Positions 1 through 5,422 are shown, counted from the first letter of the stretch. The stretch: DNA of 8,041 nucleotides from Euryarchaeota archaeon SCGC AAA252-I15 (GCA_000402775.1 AQSC01000041.1:1-8041), one strand, 5' to 3'. Numbers and translations: made by a program. The notes: generated by a model from the sequence alone, not told the origin.

Positions 1-441
1 AATATGCAGGCTACATACACAGGTCTTCATCCTTTCAAACTGATTTTAGGTCAAATGAGTATAATCACTCCGGAGGGTACTTTTCGAGGTCGTTTTATTA
101 ACACACTAAATGAATCTGTTAGAATAACAAAGCTGGATTTAACCAATATTGAATGCTCTTATGGTCATCGTTCTTTATTTAAGAAAATTAAGTGTTTGTT
201 CCACTATCGAACTGGCCCCTCTTGCAAGGAGAAACACTACATGATAATTGGTGATAAACAATTTGATACCTTCCCTTATGTGGTTGGTCCAGAAAAAGAA
301 TTTATATTAACATTTCCCAATTGTGAAACCTTTAAAAACAAGCACGAAGGAGATTGGTATTGGGTTAACCTATCAATAGAATATTCAGTCGAAAACAAAA
401 CAAGTTTAAGTTGGGGGATAATAAGTAGTTTTTATCGGTGA
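1..441 (+). CDS. C-terminal part of an unrecognised, possibly surface or pilin-like protein
   Basis: The reading frame is open to the left edge (the first codon, AAT, is in frame), so the ATG at base 4 is probably internal and the gene likely begins outside the window. The visible part is about 146 residues and ends at TGA 439-441. It has no membrane segment. It is rich in beta-prone stretches and has four cysteines that could form disulfides (near residues 51, 64, 74 and 107 counted from the ATG). The pattern of a short Thr/Gly-rich opening, a segment like GTFRGRFINTLN followed by alternating hydrophobic residues, and a beta-rich end resembles the C-terminal part of archaeal class III signal-peptide (pilin-like) proteins. 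That is only an impression; no catalytic motif is seen. Its codons are clearly more AT-rich than those of the genes from about 1000 onward, so recent acquisition or low expression is possible. Confidence 0.55.
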   Translation, partial: NMQATYTGLHPFKLILGQMSIITPEGTFRGRFINTLNESVRITKLDLTNIECSYGHRSLFKKIKCLFHYRTGPSCKEKHYMIIGDKQFDTFPYVVGPEKEFILTFPNCETFKNKHEGDWYWVNLSIEYSVENKTSLSWGIISSFYR

Positions 442-464
442 AAACTGAAGTCTCCGTCTGAAAT

Positions 465-665
465 TTATTCTTGATCTTTCTTTTCTAGTTCAATTAGAAA
501 TTTTTTATAATCTTCTTCTGAGTCTAAAATGAAGGGTATTGCTAGATTCCCACATTTTTGACACGTATATGAGGACATGGGAGTTTTCTTCATCCAATTT
601 TCCATATGTTTCAGCCCGGATAATTCTTTACTCCCACAGATGGGGCAAGCAACAATATCTTTCAT
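465..665 (-). CDS. Small zinc-ribbon protein
   Basis: A 66-residue protein with two Cys pairs: CPICG (C7, C10) and CQKCG (C35, C38). This is the spacing of a rubredoxin-like zinc knuckle or zinc ribbon, so it should bind one zinc ion. The C-terminal third is acidic and lysine-rich and probably helical (SEEDYKKFLIELEKK). No other domain is present, and the partner or nucleic acid it binds cannot be read from the sequence. I chose the ATG at 665, because a longer reading from a TTG at 680 adds only five residues and the CPxCG motif normally sits close to the N-terminus. No Shine-Dalgarno site precedes it. It lies 45 bases downstream of the tRNA-Thr gene on the same strand, and a weak AT-rich stretch at about 690-700 could be its promoter. 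Stand-alone zinc ribbons of this size are common, poorly characterised archaeal proteins. Confidence 0.7.
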   Translation of the reverse strand: MKDIVACPICGSKELSGLKHMENWMKKTPMSSYTCQKCGNLAIPFILDSEEDYKKFLIELEKKDQE

Positions 666-710
666 AATCAGTGAGTACAATTATGAAAGTATCTCTAAAA
701 GAATAGGACA

Positions 711-866
711 AGCCCCGGGAGGGATTTGAACCCTCGACGTGCAGATGACTTGGTTTCTCCCTTTGTTGTTCAGGTGCACTCAGCCGTGAAGGCTGATGTG
801 CGCTCTTTCTCGTCGGGAAATTCCGACTTACAAGTCTGCCGCTCTACCAGACTGAGCCACCGAGGC
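711..866 (-). tRNA. tRNA-Thr (anticodon TGT) with an 82-nt intron
   Basis: Read on the minus strand, the exons fold as a complete tRNA. The 7-bp acceptor stem pairs GCCTCGG (860-866) with CCGGGGC (712-718), with one T-G pair. The D stem is GCTC/GAGC, the anticodon stem GCAGA/TCTGC, the variable loop five bases, and the T arm GAGGG-TTCAAAT-CCCTC. The anticodon loop after intron removal is CTTGTAA, giving anticodon TGT, which reads ACA (Thr). Position 73 is T (base 711), as in archaeal tRNA-Thr, and no CCA is encoded. Exon 1 is 829-866 (38 nt) and exon 2 is 711-746 (36 nt), giving a 74-nt mature tRNA. The intron lies between positions 37 and 38, the usual archaeal site. No convincing TATA box was found at the expected distance upstream. 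The assignment is very secure. Confidence 0.95.
747..828 (-). other. tRNA-Thr intron with bulge-helix splice sites
   Basis: The 82-nt intron is bounded by archaeal splice signals. Anticodon-loop bases CTTG pair with CAAG near the intron 3' end as the central 4-bp helix. Cleavage falls in the three-base bulges TA^A (5') and TC^A (3'), and the anticodon stem supplies the inner helix. The outer helix is weak (about 2 bp), so this is closer to a relaxed bulge-helix-loop than to a symmetric BHB. Inside the intron are two hairpins: a 5-bp stem GTCGG/CCGAC next to the 5' splice site, and a 10-bp stem GCAC-TCAGCC / GGCTGA-GTGC with one bulged base. Two CTGA tetramers occur but no C box, so it does not look like a guide-RNA host. 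Splicing would be done by the tRNA splicing endonuclease. Confidence 0.85.
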
Positions 867-893
867 AACTTTTATTAATGTTTGGTCAAAGGT

Positions 894-960
894 GTGGAAT
901 TCCGCTTCGCGGAAGCCCCACTTGGCATCGTGTACATTCACCAGAACACTTTTGTTCTGG
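894..960. other. Gene-free stretch with two stable hairpins
   Basis: Between tRNA-Thr and the end of pdaD there is no supported gene. Two inverted repeats stand out. The first is TTCCGC/GCGGAA (900-905/909-914) with a 3-base loop, with a further GTGG/CCAC pairing outside it (894-897/918-921). The second is a perfect 8-bp stem CCAGAACA/TGTTCTGG (941-948/953-960) with a 4-base CTTT loop. They could be the structured 3' end of the pdaD transcript, a processing or termination signal, or a small RNA. No T-run follows either hairpin in the pdaD direction, so a standard terminator is not supported. I see no box C/D or H/ACA signature that I would trust. Confidence 0.5.
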
Positions 961-1013
961 GTCATCGTCTTAGTGCGTCTATGTTATTGGGTGTTTATTT
1001 TTTAAAAAGGAGT

Positions 1014-1493
1014 TTAGTTTGTGTATACTAGTGCTGTGATTGCGGTTCCGTGGTTTTCTTTGGGTATTTCTTTTATGCTTGTGGTTTCGGTTTTGTATTC
1101 CAGGATTTTCATGTTGCGGGCGTCGGCCATTTCATCGAGTTTTTCTTTTAAGTGTGTTTTGGTGATGTTTGTGTCGCTTGTTTTTCGGGTGTCTTCGGCG
1201 ACGAGGCCGAATCTTTCTTTTGTTTCGTGTGCCTCGCACATGGCCCAGGCTACTCCCGCTGAAACTGATTCCCCTTCTTCGCCGTCATTTCTTGCGAGCA
1301 CGCAGTGTGTGATGGAGCCGGGGGGTATGCGGGCGTATTCTATTGGTGTTGCGTATGGGGGGAGGATGCTTGATACTGGGACGAGGTTGCATTGGTCTAT
1401 GCGGGCGGAGACGAGGGCTTTGTCGAATGCGTTTAGCCTGCTAGTCGTACTTAACCCTGTTCCGGAGGTTGTGAAGAACTTTTTGTAGAGCAT
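1014..1493 (-). CDS. pdaD: Pyruvoyl-dependent arginine decarboxylase
   Basis: This enzyme converts arginine to agmatine, which archaea use for polyamines and for agmatidine at the wobble base of tRNA-Ile2. The protein is 159 residues from the chosen start, matching the family's usual 155-165. The N-terminal KKFFTTSGTG and the LVPVSSILPP motif (about residues 37-46) are diagnostic. The precursor cleaves itself between Ser41 and Ser42, and Ser42 becomes the pyruvoyl cofactor of the alpha chain. The downstream segment with GVAWAMCEAH belongs to the conserved C-terminal half. I chose the ATG at 1493 because homologs begin just before KKFF. An earlier ATG at 1541 would add 16 hydrophobic residues and run into the start of the divergent MEMO1-family gene. 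An AT-rich TATA-like element (TTATTAA, about 1517-1523 on this strand) lies about 25-30 bases before the ATG, suggesting a leaderless transcript. Confidence 0.93.
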   Translation of the reverse strand: MLYKKFFTTSGTGLSTTSRLNAFDKALVSARIDQCNLVPVSSILPPYATPIEYARIPPGSITHCVLARNDGEEGESVSAGVAWAMCEAHETKERFGLVAEDTRKTSDTNITKTHLKEKLDEMADARNMKILEYKTETTSIKEIPKENHGTAITALVYTN

Positions 1494-1530
1494 ACTAGTT
1501 ATATTTCTAAAGAGGTTAATAAGGTATTTG
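1494..1530. promoter_or_regulatory. Divergent promoter region of pdaD and the MEMO1-family gene
   Basis: Only 37 bases separate the two start codons. For the rightward gene, a TATA-like TTATATTT (about 1499-1506) lies about 25-32 bases before the ATG at 1531. For the leftward gene, TTATTAA on the minus strand (about 1517-1523) lies at a similar distance from the ATG at 1493. The two promoters therefore overlap and may compete. This reading rests on spacing and base composition only. Confidence 0.5.
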
Positions 1531-2349
1531 ATGATTCGCATGCCGGCTGTTGCTGGACAGTTTTACCCGTACTCTCCCGACGTTTTGTTGGGCGAGATTG
1601 CGGAGTTTATGGGCGAGCCCAAGCAGAAGAAGAGTGTTTTGGGTGTGATGGTTCCGCACGCCGGCTACATGTATTCTGGAGGGGTTGCGGGCTTGGTTTA
1701 CTCTCAGATCGAGCCTGCTGACACGTACGTGATTTTAGGGCCGAATCATACTGGATTAGGGCTTCGCTTCTCTCTTATGAGGGAGGGATTGTGGAAGACT
1801 CCTCTTGGGGAAGTAGCTGTAGACTCAAACCTTTCCAAGGAGATTCTTTTGAAATCCCCGCTCGTTCAAGAGGATGAGTTGGCTCACCAGCGCGAACACT
1901 CCATTGAAGTTCAGCTTCCGTTTCTACAGTATTTGAGCGAGGGATTTATGTTCGTGCCGATTTGCGTGGGACACATGCCCTTAGACGATGAAGCTTCAAA
2001 AGACTTGGAGGTGGTGGGTAAAGCCTTGGCTTCCGTGATAAAAAATTACGGTGGAAAAACAGTTATCGTCGCCTCGACAGATCTTACTCATTATGAGTCG
2101 CAGGAGTCGGCGAAACTCAAGGACGCTGACGCCTTGGAGGCTGTTTTGAAGCTCGACCCCGTAAAGCTTTTGAAAGTCGTCTCTGAAAAAAATATTTCAA
2201 TGTGCGGTGTGCTTCCGACAGCGATCATGCTTTACGCTTGTAAAGAGCTTGGTGCAAGCAAAGCCGAGCTCGCAGGCTATCAGACTTCGGGGGATGTTAC
2301 CGGCGACTTAAGTCAGGTGGTGGGGTATGGTGGAGTCTTAGTGTTTTGA
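1531..2349 (+). CDS. MEMO1-family protein (AmmeMemoRadiSam system protein B)
   Basis: A 272-residue protein covering the full MEMO1 (DUF52) fold, related to extradiol dioxygenases. Diagnostic blocks are visible in order: MPAVAGQFYP at the N-terminus, PHAGYMYSGG (H43), GPNHTG (H73), HQREHSIEVQLPFLQ (about 119-133), STDLTHYE (about 182-189), CGVLPTAI (C225) and a closing GD-rich segment. H43, H73 and C225 correspond to the conserved His-His-Cys metal site known from human MEMO1. In prokaryotes the family often occurs with an AMMECR1-like protein and a radical-SAM protein, but neither is in this window. The biochemical role is not settled. I chose the ATG at 1531; a TTG directly before it would add one residue. 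A TATA-like box about 28 bases upstream fits a leaderless message. The gene ends 2 bases from the convergent small membrane-protein gene. Confidence 0.93.
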   Translation: MIRMPAVAGQFYPYSPDVLLGEIAEFMGEPKQKKSVLGVMVPHAGYMYSGGVAGLVYSQIEPADTYVILGPNHTGLGLRFSLMREGLWKTPLGEVAVDSNLSKEILLKSPLVQEDELAHQREHSIEVQLPFLQYLSEGFMFVPICVGHMPLDDEASKDLEVVGKALASVIKNYGGKTVIVASTDLTHYESQESAKLKDADALEAVLKLDPVKLLKVVSEKNISMCGVLPTAIMLYACKELGASKAELAGYQTSGDVTGDLSQVVGYGGVLVF

Positions 2350-2351
2350 AT

Positions 2352-2516
2352 TCAGCCTCCGAAAAACCAGCCTAAATAACCCCACGCGTTGTTTAGCGTG
2401 TAGACTAATGCGATAAGAAGAATAGTCCAAAATATCAAGACCCCTTTCGGAGTTGTCTTAATATAGTTGATCAAATTTTCAATCAGATACGATAATCCTT
2501 CACTGTCATCAGACAT
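2352..2516 (-). CDS. Small single-span membrane protein, 54 residues
   Basis: I do not recognise this gene. It starts at ATG 2516 and stops at TGA 2352-2354. The protein begins with an acidic stretch (MSDDSEG), followed by an amphipathic helix (LSYLIENLINYIKTT) and a strongly hydrophobic segment at residues 25-41 (GVLIFWTILLIALVYTL). It ends with an aromatic, glycine-rich tail (WGYLGWFFGG). The positive residues K20 and K24 sit just before the membrane span. A Shine-Dalgarno-like AAAGGA lies a few bases before the ATG, and AT-rich sequence further upstream (about 2537-2552) could be a promoter. It lies 48 bases downstream of the polysaccharide deacetylase gene on the same strand, so it may be the last gene of that operon. 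It fills the gap to the convergent MEMO1-family gene almost exactly, which supports it being real. Confidence 0.65.
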   Translation of the reverse strand: MSDDSEGLSYLIENLINYIKTTPKGVLIFWTILLIALVYTLNNAWGYLGWFFGG

Positions 2517-2564
2517 TTTCCTTTAGTAATATGTTCGAGTAATAAAAAATTAATGCCCTACTTT

Positions 2565-3374
2565 TTATTCTTTGATTATTTCTTTTAAGGGTTTGAATTC
2601 GAAGTCTTTGAGGAGGTTTCTAAGTATTTTTTCGCTGCGATTCAACCCCCAGTAGTGTATTAGCCTTGCCTTTCGGCTGCACGGAATCTTGGGGTGATCC
2701 GAGTCGAGCTCCCAAGGGTGCATGTAGATGACTGTCATACGCCCTTTCTTGTTCTCTTTTTTCATGATGGATTTTGTGAGAGAGTATGGTTCGTTTCTAA
2801 GGAATAATCCCCCTCCATAGGGGACTCTAAAACCTAGAAAGGATTTGGTGGAACCTGGAGCCTCCCAGAGGCCGTTACTCATTTTCGTCAGGCTTGTGGG
2901 TTTTGACGGTGCGTTAGGGTTTACGATCCTGGAAGGGTATATGCTCGAGTCGTATGAGAATCCCTTCTCCTTCAAGACGTCGAAAACCCAATTGCAGTCG
3001 TCTGTCACTGAAAAGTTAGGCGCCCTGTAACCAATGGGTTTGACTCCGCAGGCGCTTTCGATTGATTTTACGGACGCGTCAACATCCAGTGTGAACTCGT
3101 TTTCAGTCATCTCGTAGACTTTCTGGTGTCCGAAGCCGTGGGAGCCCACTTCATGACCCCCCTCAAATATTTCGGATGCGAGTTCAGGGTGTTTCTCACA
3201 AACCTTGCCCAACACGAAGAAGGTGGCCTTAGTCTCGTATTCGTCGAGTATCGACAAGACTTTCCGTGTTTGGTTGACTACCCTGGATTCGAGCTCATCC
3301 TCCCTGTCTGAGACAACATTTCTCAAAGAGTTTACTTGAAACCACTCTTCAACGTCAAAGGTTAATGCGTTCAC
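2565..3374 (-). CDS. Polysaccharide deacetylase (NodB fold, DUF3473-type)
   Basis: A 269-residue carbohydrate-esterase-4 protein expected to remove N-acetyl groups from a sugar chain. The NodB motifs are all present: TFDVEEW with catalytic D7, the metal-binding pair SHGFGH (H79, H83), GYRAPNF (R117), YDSSIYP (141-147) and the C-terminal MHPWELD (H219). The opening NALTFDVEEWF and the HPWELD end followed by a DUF3473-like tail are typical of the subfamily found in exopolysaccharide loci with exosortase/PEP-CTERM systems. No signal peptide or membrane span is visible, so it may act in the cytoplasm or on lipid-linked precursors. The start is GTG (3372-3374), and GTGA fuses start and stop with mazG upstream, implying translational coupling. 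No glycosyltransferase or sortase gene lies nearby to define the substrate. Confidence 0.92.
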   Translation of the reverse strand: MNALTFDVEEWFQVNSLRNVVSDREDELESRVVNQTRKVLSILDEYETKATFFVLGKVCEKHPELASEIFEGGHEVGSHGFGHQKVYEMTENEFTLDVDASVKSIESACGVKPIGYRAPNFSVTDDCNWVFDVLKEKGFSYDSSIYPSRIVNPNAPSKPTSLTKMSNGLWEAPGSTKSFLGFRVPYGGGLFLRNEPYSLTKSIMKKENKKGRMTVIYMHPWELDSDHPKIPCSRKARLIHYWGLNRSEKILRNLLKDFEFKPLKEIIKE

Positions 3375-3757
3375 TTCTTCTCATCCCGCTTAATCTCGTG
3401 CCAGCGCCTAATAATCTCGTCGGGATCGCTAATCCTCTCACCCCCGAACACGTGGGGGTGGCGCCTCACAATCTTCTCGTTCACGTCATTTATGACATCC
3501 TCTATAGTGAAAAAACCCTCTTCCAATGCAATCTGTGAGATAAAGACGATATTCCACAAGAGGTCTCCAAGCTCCTCCCTCAGATTCGGGTAATCCTTCC
3601 TGGAAATAGCCTCTAAGACTTCATCACTCTCATTTTTCAAGTGTTTGGAGAAATCCTCAATAGTCTGCTCCTTATCCCAAGCACATCCTTTAGGCCCCCG
3701 CATGTACTCCATAAGATCTACGAGCTCCTTGAATTTGGATCCTGCGTCCCTCACCAT
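3371..3757 (-). CDS. mazG: MazG-type nucleoside triphosphate pyrophosphohydrolase
   Basis: A 128-residue all-alpha NTP pyrophosphatase that cleaves (d)NTPs, often abnormal ones, to NMP and pyrophosphate. The family signatures are clear: LMEYMRGPKGCAWDKEQT (about 15-32), then the magnesium-binding acidic motif E43xxE46 ... E62xxD65 (NESDEVLEA and REELGDLLW), and the RRHPHVFG block (about 98-105). It is a single-domain MazG, about half the length of the two-domain E. coli enzyme, as is common in archaea. The ATG at 3757 is preceded by a strong Shine-Dalgarno AAAGGAGGG about 8 bases upstream, which fixes the start. The stop codon overlaps the GTG start of the deacetylase gene, so the two are cotranslated. 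The gene diverges from the TatA-like gene across 35 bases. Confidence 0.93.
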   Translation of the reverse strand: MVRDAGSKFKELVDLMEYMRGPKGCAWDKEQTIEDFSKHLKNESDEVLEAISRKDYPNLREELGDLLWNIVFISQIALEEGFFTIEDVINDVNEKIVRRHPHVFGGERISDPDEIIRRWHEIKRDEKK

Positions 3758-3765
3758 AATTAATA

Positions 3766-3775
3766 ACCCTCCTTT
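3766..3775 (-). promoter_or_regulatory. Strong ribosome binding site of mazG
   Basis: On the minus strand AAAGGAGGG lies about 8 bases before the ATG at 3757. It is one of only two near-perfect Shine-Dalgarno sites in the window; most other genes here have none. This implies that the mazG transcript has a leader while its neighbours may be leaderless. Confidence 0.75.
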
Positions 3776-3792
3776 GAATAATAGCTATTGTT

Positions 3793-3984
3793 ATGATTGG
3801 AAACTCAGAGCTAATATTCTTACTAGCGCTTTTCCTCATATTATTCGATGGAAAACGGCTTCCAATGTTCGCTCGATCGCTGGGTGAGGCTGTCTCAGAG
3901 TTTAGGGGTGTTTCGAAAAAGGTTTTGGAGGATTTCGAGGATTCACCTGTAGAGGAGGTCGAGAGGAGAGAGTTTTCCGGCTGA
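3793..3984 (+). CDS. tatA: TatA/E-like twin-arginine translocase subunit
   Basis: A 63-residue protein with TatA layout. It has a short N-terminal membrane helix at residues 5-18 (SELIFLLALFLILF) with the polar Glu6 early in the span, then a hinge and KRLP (21-24), then an amphipathic helix ARSLGEAVSEFRG (27-39), and an acidic C-terminal tail. TatA forms the pore-like assembly that exports folded proteins. One oddity is in the hinge: families usually have F-G-x-K-K/R-L-P, but this protein has F18-D19-G20-K21, so the normally conserved glycine is Asp. It is at the short end for TatA. No tatC is in the window. The ATG at 3793 has no Shine-Dalgarno, but TAATTAATAA (about 3757-3765) lies about 30 bases upstream. 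A TatA paralogue of modified function is possible. Confidence 0.8.
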   Translation: MIGNSELIFLLALFLILFDGKRLPMFARSLGEAVSEFRGVSKKVLEDFEDSPVEEVERREFSG

Positions 3985-4000
3985 TTTTTTATTTATTTCT
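3985..4000 (+). terminator. T-rich tract after the TatA-like gene
   Basis: Directly after the TGA of the TatA-like gene comes a run reading TTTTTTATTTATTTCTT. T-rich tracts without a hairpin are typical archaeal transcription terminators. The same stretch lies about 26-35 bases before the ATG at 4026, so it could equally be, or also contain, the TATA element of the next gene. Confidence 0.4.
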
Positions 4001-4025
4001 TGATTGTCTTACTATTGTTTATACT

Positions 4026-4214
4026 ATGAAAGTTAAGGGCATTATCTGGGTGTTGGTTATTGTCGCCTTAATCTTTGGTGTCGGATTGTATGTCGCCGAC
4101 ATGGTCAAGAAGAATCCGGGAACGATGGAGTGTGTTTTGGGTGTTGGGCCTAGCAAGAATCCCACGCTCTGTTATGGTTGGCGGCAAAGCGACGGGCCGA
4201 GCATCCTTATTTAG
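4026..4214 (+). CDS. Small membrane-anchored protein, 62 residues, unknown
   Basis: I do not recognise this gene. The N-terminus is MKVKG followed by an uninterrupted hydrophobic segment at residues 5-24 (GIIWVLVIVALIFGVGLYVA), then D25 and KK (28-29). The remainder is a short tail with two cysteines (C36, C49) and several Gly/Pro residues. The positive N-terminus suggests either a signal-anchor with the tail outside the cell, where C36 and C49 could form a disulfide, or a cleaved secreted peptide. No Shine-Dalgarno precedes the ATG, but the T-rich TTTATTTATTT lies about 30 bases upstream, consistent with a leaderless start. The stop TAG (4212-4214) is 2 bases from the stop of the convergent gene, a tight arrangement also seen at 2349/2352. 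The last dozen residues look less protein-like, so the 3' end is less certain. Confidence 0.55.
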   Translation: MKVKGIIWVLVIVALIFGVGLYVADMVKKNPGTMECVLGVGPSKNPTLCYGWRQSDGPSILI

Positions 4215-4216
4215 GT

Positions 4217-4393
4217 TTAAAGGAGCCTGAGTATCTGGTAGATTACTATCGCGGCGATGATCACGTCGTCTGCGAGAAAGAGGGTCATCTTCCCTGTCTC
4301 GCTCCAGTCGATCCTCCTCCTTTTTCTTTGTTTGATGATTGTTGCGGTTCCGCCGTCCTCGTCTTTACCGCCCCATGAGATTCCGTGAGCCAT
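4217..4393 (-). CDS. Small tail-anchored membrane protein, 58 residues, unknown
   Basis: I do not recognise this gene. From ATG 4393 to TAA 4217-4219 the frame encodes a Gly/Asp-rich hydrophilic N-terminus (MAHGISWGGKDEDGGTA), a very basic patch KQRKRRR (21-27) and a C-terminal hydrophobic segment LFLADDVIIAAIVIYQILRLL (38-58). The size and layout, with a cytoplasmic head and a C-terminal anchor, resemble small archaeal tail-anchored proteins such as Sec61-beta, but its conserved residues are not present. AGG/AGA arginine codons and ATC/ATA isoleucine codons fit archaeal usage. The opposite strand is also open in the same codon register over much of this stretch, but its product would be Pro/Cys-rich with no plausible start context, so I favour the minus strand. 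AT-rich sequence upstream (4401-4425) could serve as the promoter. Confidence 0.5.
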   Translation of the reverse strand: MAHGISWGGKDEDGGTATIIKQRKRRRIDWSETGKMTLFLADDVIIAAIVIYQILRLL

Positions 4394-4403
4394 CACAATA
4401 CTA

Positions 4404-4412
4404 TTTTATAAA
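4404..4412 (+). promoter_or_regulatory. TATA box of the HD-domain nuclease gene
   Basis: TTTTATAAA is a near-ideal archaeal TATA box. Its centre is about 32 bases before the ATG at 4440, which puts the expected transcription start at or next to the start codon. No Shine-Dalgarno site is present, so the message is probably leaderless. The box is nearly symmetric and could also contribute to leftward transcription. Confidence 0.65.
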
Positions 4413-4439
4413 GCTTTTAGATAACTAACGGTACTTTGC

Positions 4440-5390
4440 ATGAAAAAGATTATCGACTTTGAAGTGTTTGACACTGTGGACGGGAATTTCGCTGTGAAAT
4501 TCAAAAAACCGTTGAAAAAATATTCGAAGGGTTTTATGTTCGAGCTTCGGCTTGGGGATTCTTCAGGGGAGATTATGCTTAAGGTTTGGGGTCCCGATGA
4601 TGAGGATTCAGTCAAAAAAGTCTATGATTCCATTTCCGCTGATGATGTTGTTCATGTTCTGGGTGAGGTTTCAGAGTACCGTGACGTGAAAGAGCTTGCC
4701 TTAAATGACTTGTCTGATATTAGGGTTTTGTCGCCTGTCGAGTATGTTAAGGGTGATTTTGTGAAGGAGAGTGAGAGGGAGATAGAGGAGATGTTTTCCG
4801 AGCTTGAGGGCTTTATCTCGTCGGTTAAGGATCCTGAATTAATCAAGGTTTTGGGGGTTTTGTTTTCAGACGAGGAGCTTGTGAAGGCGTTCAAATATTC
4901 TCCTGCCGCATTATACAAGCATCACGCCTGGATTGGTGGTCTTCTCGAGCATACTCTTTCAGTTGTTGGGATTTGCGAGAATGCACTAAAGATTTATCCC
5001 GGACTCGATAGGGATTTGGTTATTACGGGTGCGTTAATCCATGATATCGGAAAGACGCGGGAGTTTTCCGTCACAACCAACATCAAGCCTACTTTGGAGA
5101 GCAGGCTTGTGGGACACGTCGTAATGGGTGTTGAGATTCTACACAACAAGATAGTTGATTTAGACATTTCCGACAACCTTAAGGTTAAGCTTAAGCATAT
5201 TGTTGAATCACATCACGGAAAGCTTGAGTGGGGAAGCCCCAAGACTCCTGCATTCCCCGAAGCCTTGTTGATCCATCACGCCGATTACTTGGATGCTAAC
5301 CTCACCTACATCACGGAGCGGGTGAAGGGGGCTAAGACTGATGATGATTTCACCTATCTTAAGGATTTCGGAAGCATCTACTTGAAGTAG
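4440..5390 (+). CDS. OB-fold/HD-domain nuclease, YhaM-like
   Basis: A 316-residue protein with two domains. Residues about 1-100 form an OB-fold nucleic-acid-binding domain, with beta-rich segments FMFELRLGDSSGEIMLKVW (32-50) and DVVHVLGEVSEY (69-80). Residues about 150-300 form an HD metal-dependent phosphohydrolase domain: KHHAWIGGLLEHTLSV (H161, H162, H171), ALIHDIGK (H201-D202), VGHVVMG (H226), VESHHGK (H258, H259) and LLIHHADYLDA (H279, D282). This order and length match the YhaM/CBF1 family, in which a 3'-5' exoribonuclease activity is known from Bacillus and Staphylococcus. In archaea the substrate is not established; RNA or single-stranded DNA is a fair inference. It is monocistronic, with its own TATA box upstream and an independent promoter before nadA downstream. 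Confidence 0.88.
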   Translation: MKKIIDFEVFDTVDGNFAVKFKKPLKKYSKGFMFELRLGDSSGEIMLKVWGPDDEDSVKKVYDSISADDVVHVLGEVSEYRDVKELALNDLSDIRVLSPVEYVKGDFVKESEREIEEMFSELEGFISSVKDPELIKVLGVLFSDEELVKAFKYSPAALYKHHAWIGGLLEHTLSVVGICENALKIYPGLDRDLVITGALIHDIGKTREFSVTTNIKPTLESRLVGHVVMGVEILHNKIVDLDISDNLKVKLKHIVESHHGKLEWGSPKTPAFPEALLIHHADYLDANLTYITERVKGAKTDDDFTYLKDFGSIYLK

Positions 5391-5410
5391 ATTTGCATTC
5401 TTTTGTGGTA

Positions 5411-5422
5411 GGATATATTTAA
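5411..5422 (+). promoter_or_regulatory. TATA box of the nadA operon
   Basis: GATATATTTAAG lies about 32-40 bases before the nadA ATG at 5453, in the short gap after the HD-domain gene. It predicts a transcription start some 5-10 bases upstream of the ATG and thus a very short leader. No Shine-Dalgarno site is seen before nadA. Confidence 0.6.

Noticed and set aside
747..828. Guide RNA (box C/D) inside the tRNA intron
   Set aside because: Two CTGA tetramers resemble D boxes, but there is no C box (RTGATGA) or paired terminal stem around them.
891..961. Box C/D or H/ACA small RNA in the pdaD-tRNA gap
   Set aside because: One weak C-box-like GATGA occurs on the minus strand without a partner D box. 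The stems are too short for an H/ACA pocket, and no well-placed ACA follows.
1021..1488. Long plus-strand open frame of 155 codons opposite pdaD
   Set aside because: It lies antisense to pdaD, whose family motifs are unmistakable. The product is a Ser/Val-rich sequence with no recognisable domain, so it is a shadow frame.
1493..1541. Longer N-terminus for pdaD from the ATG at 1541
   Set aside because: It would add 16 residues absent from the family and overlap the start of the divergent MEMO1-family gene. The ATG at 1493 has better promoter spacing.
4178..4378. Plus-strand frame of 66 codons between the two small membrane genes
   Set aside because: It overlaps the end of the 4026 gene, has no initiation signal, and gives a Pro/Cys-rich product. 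The minus strand in the same codon register gives a sensible basic, tail-anchored protein.
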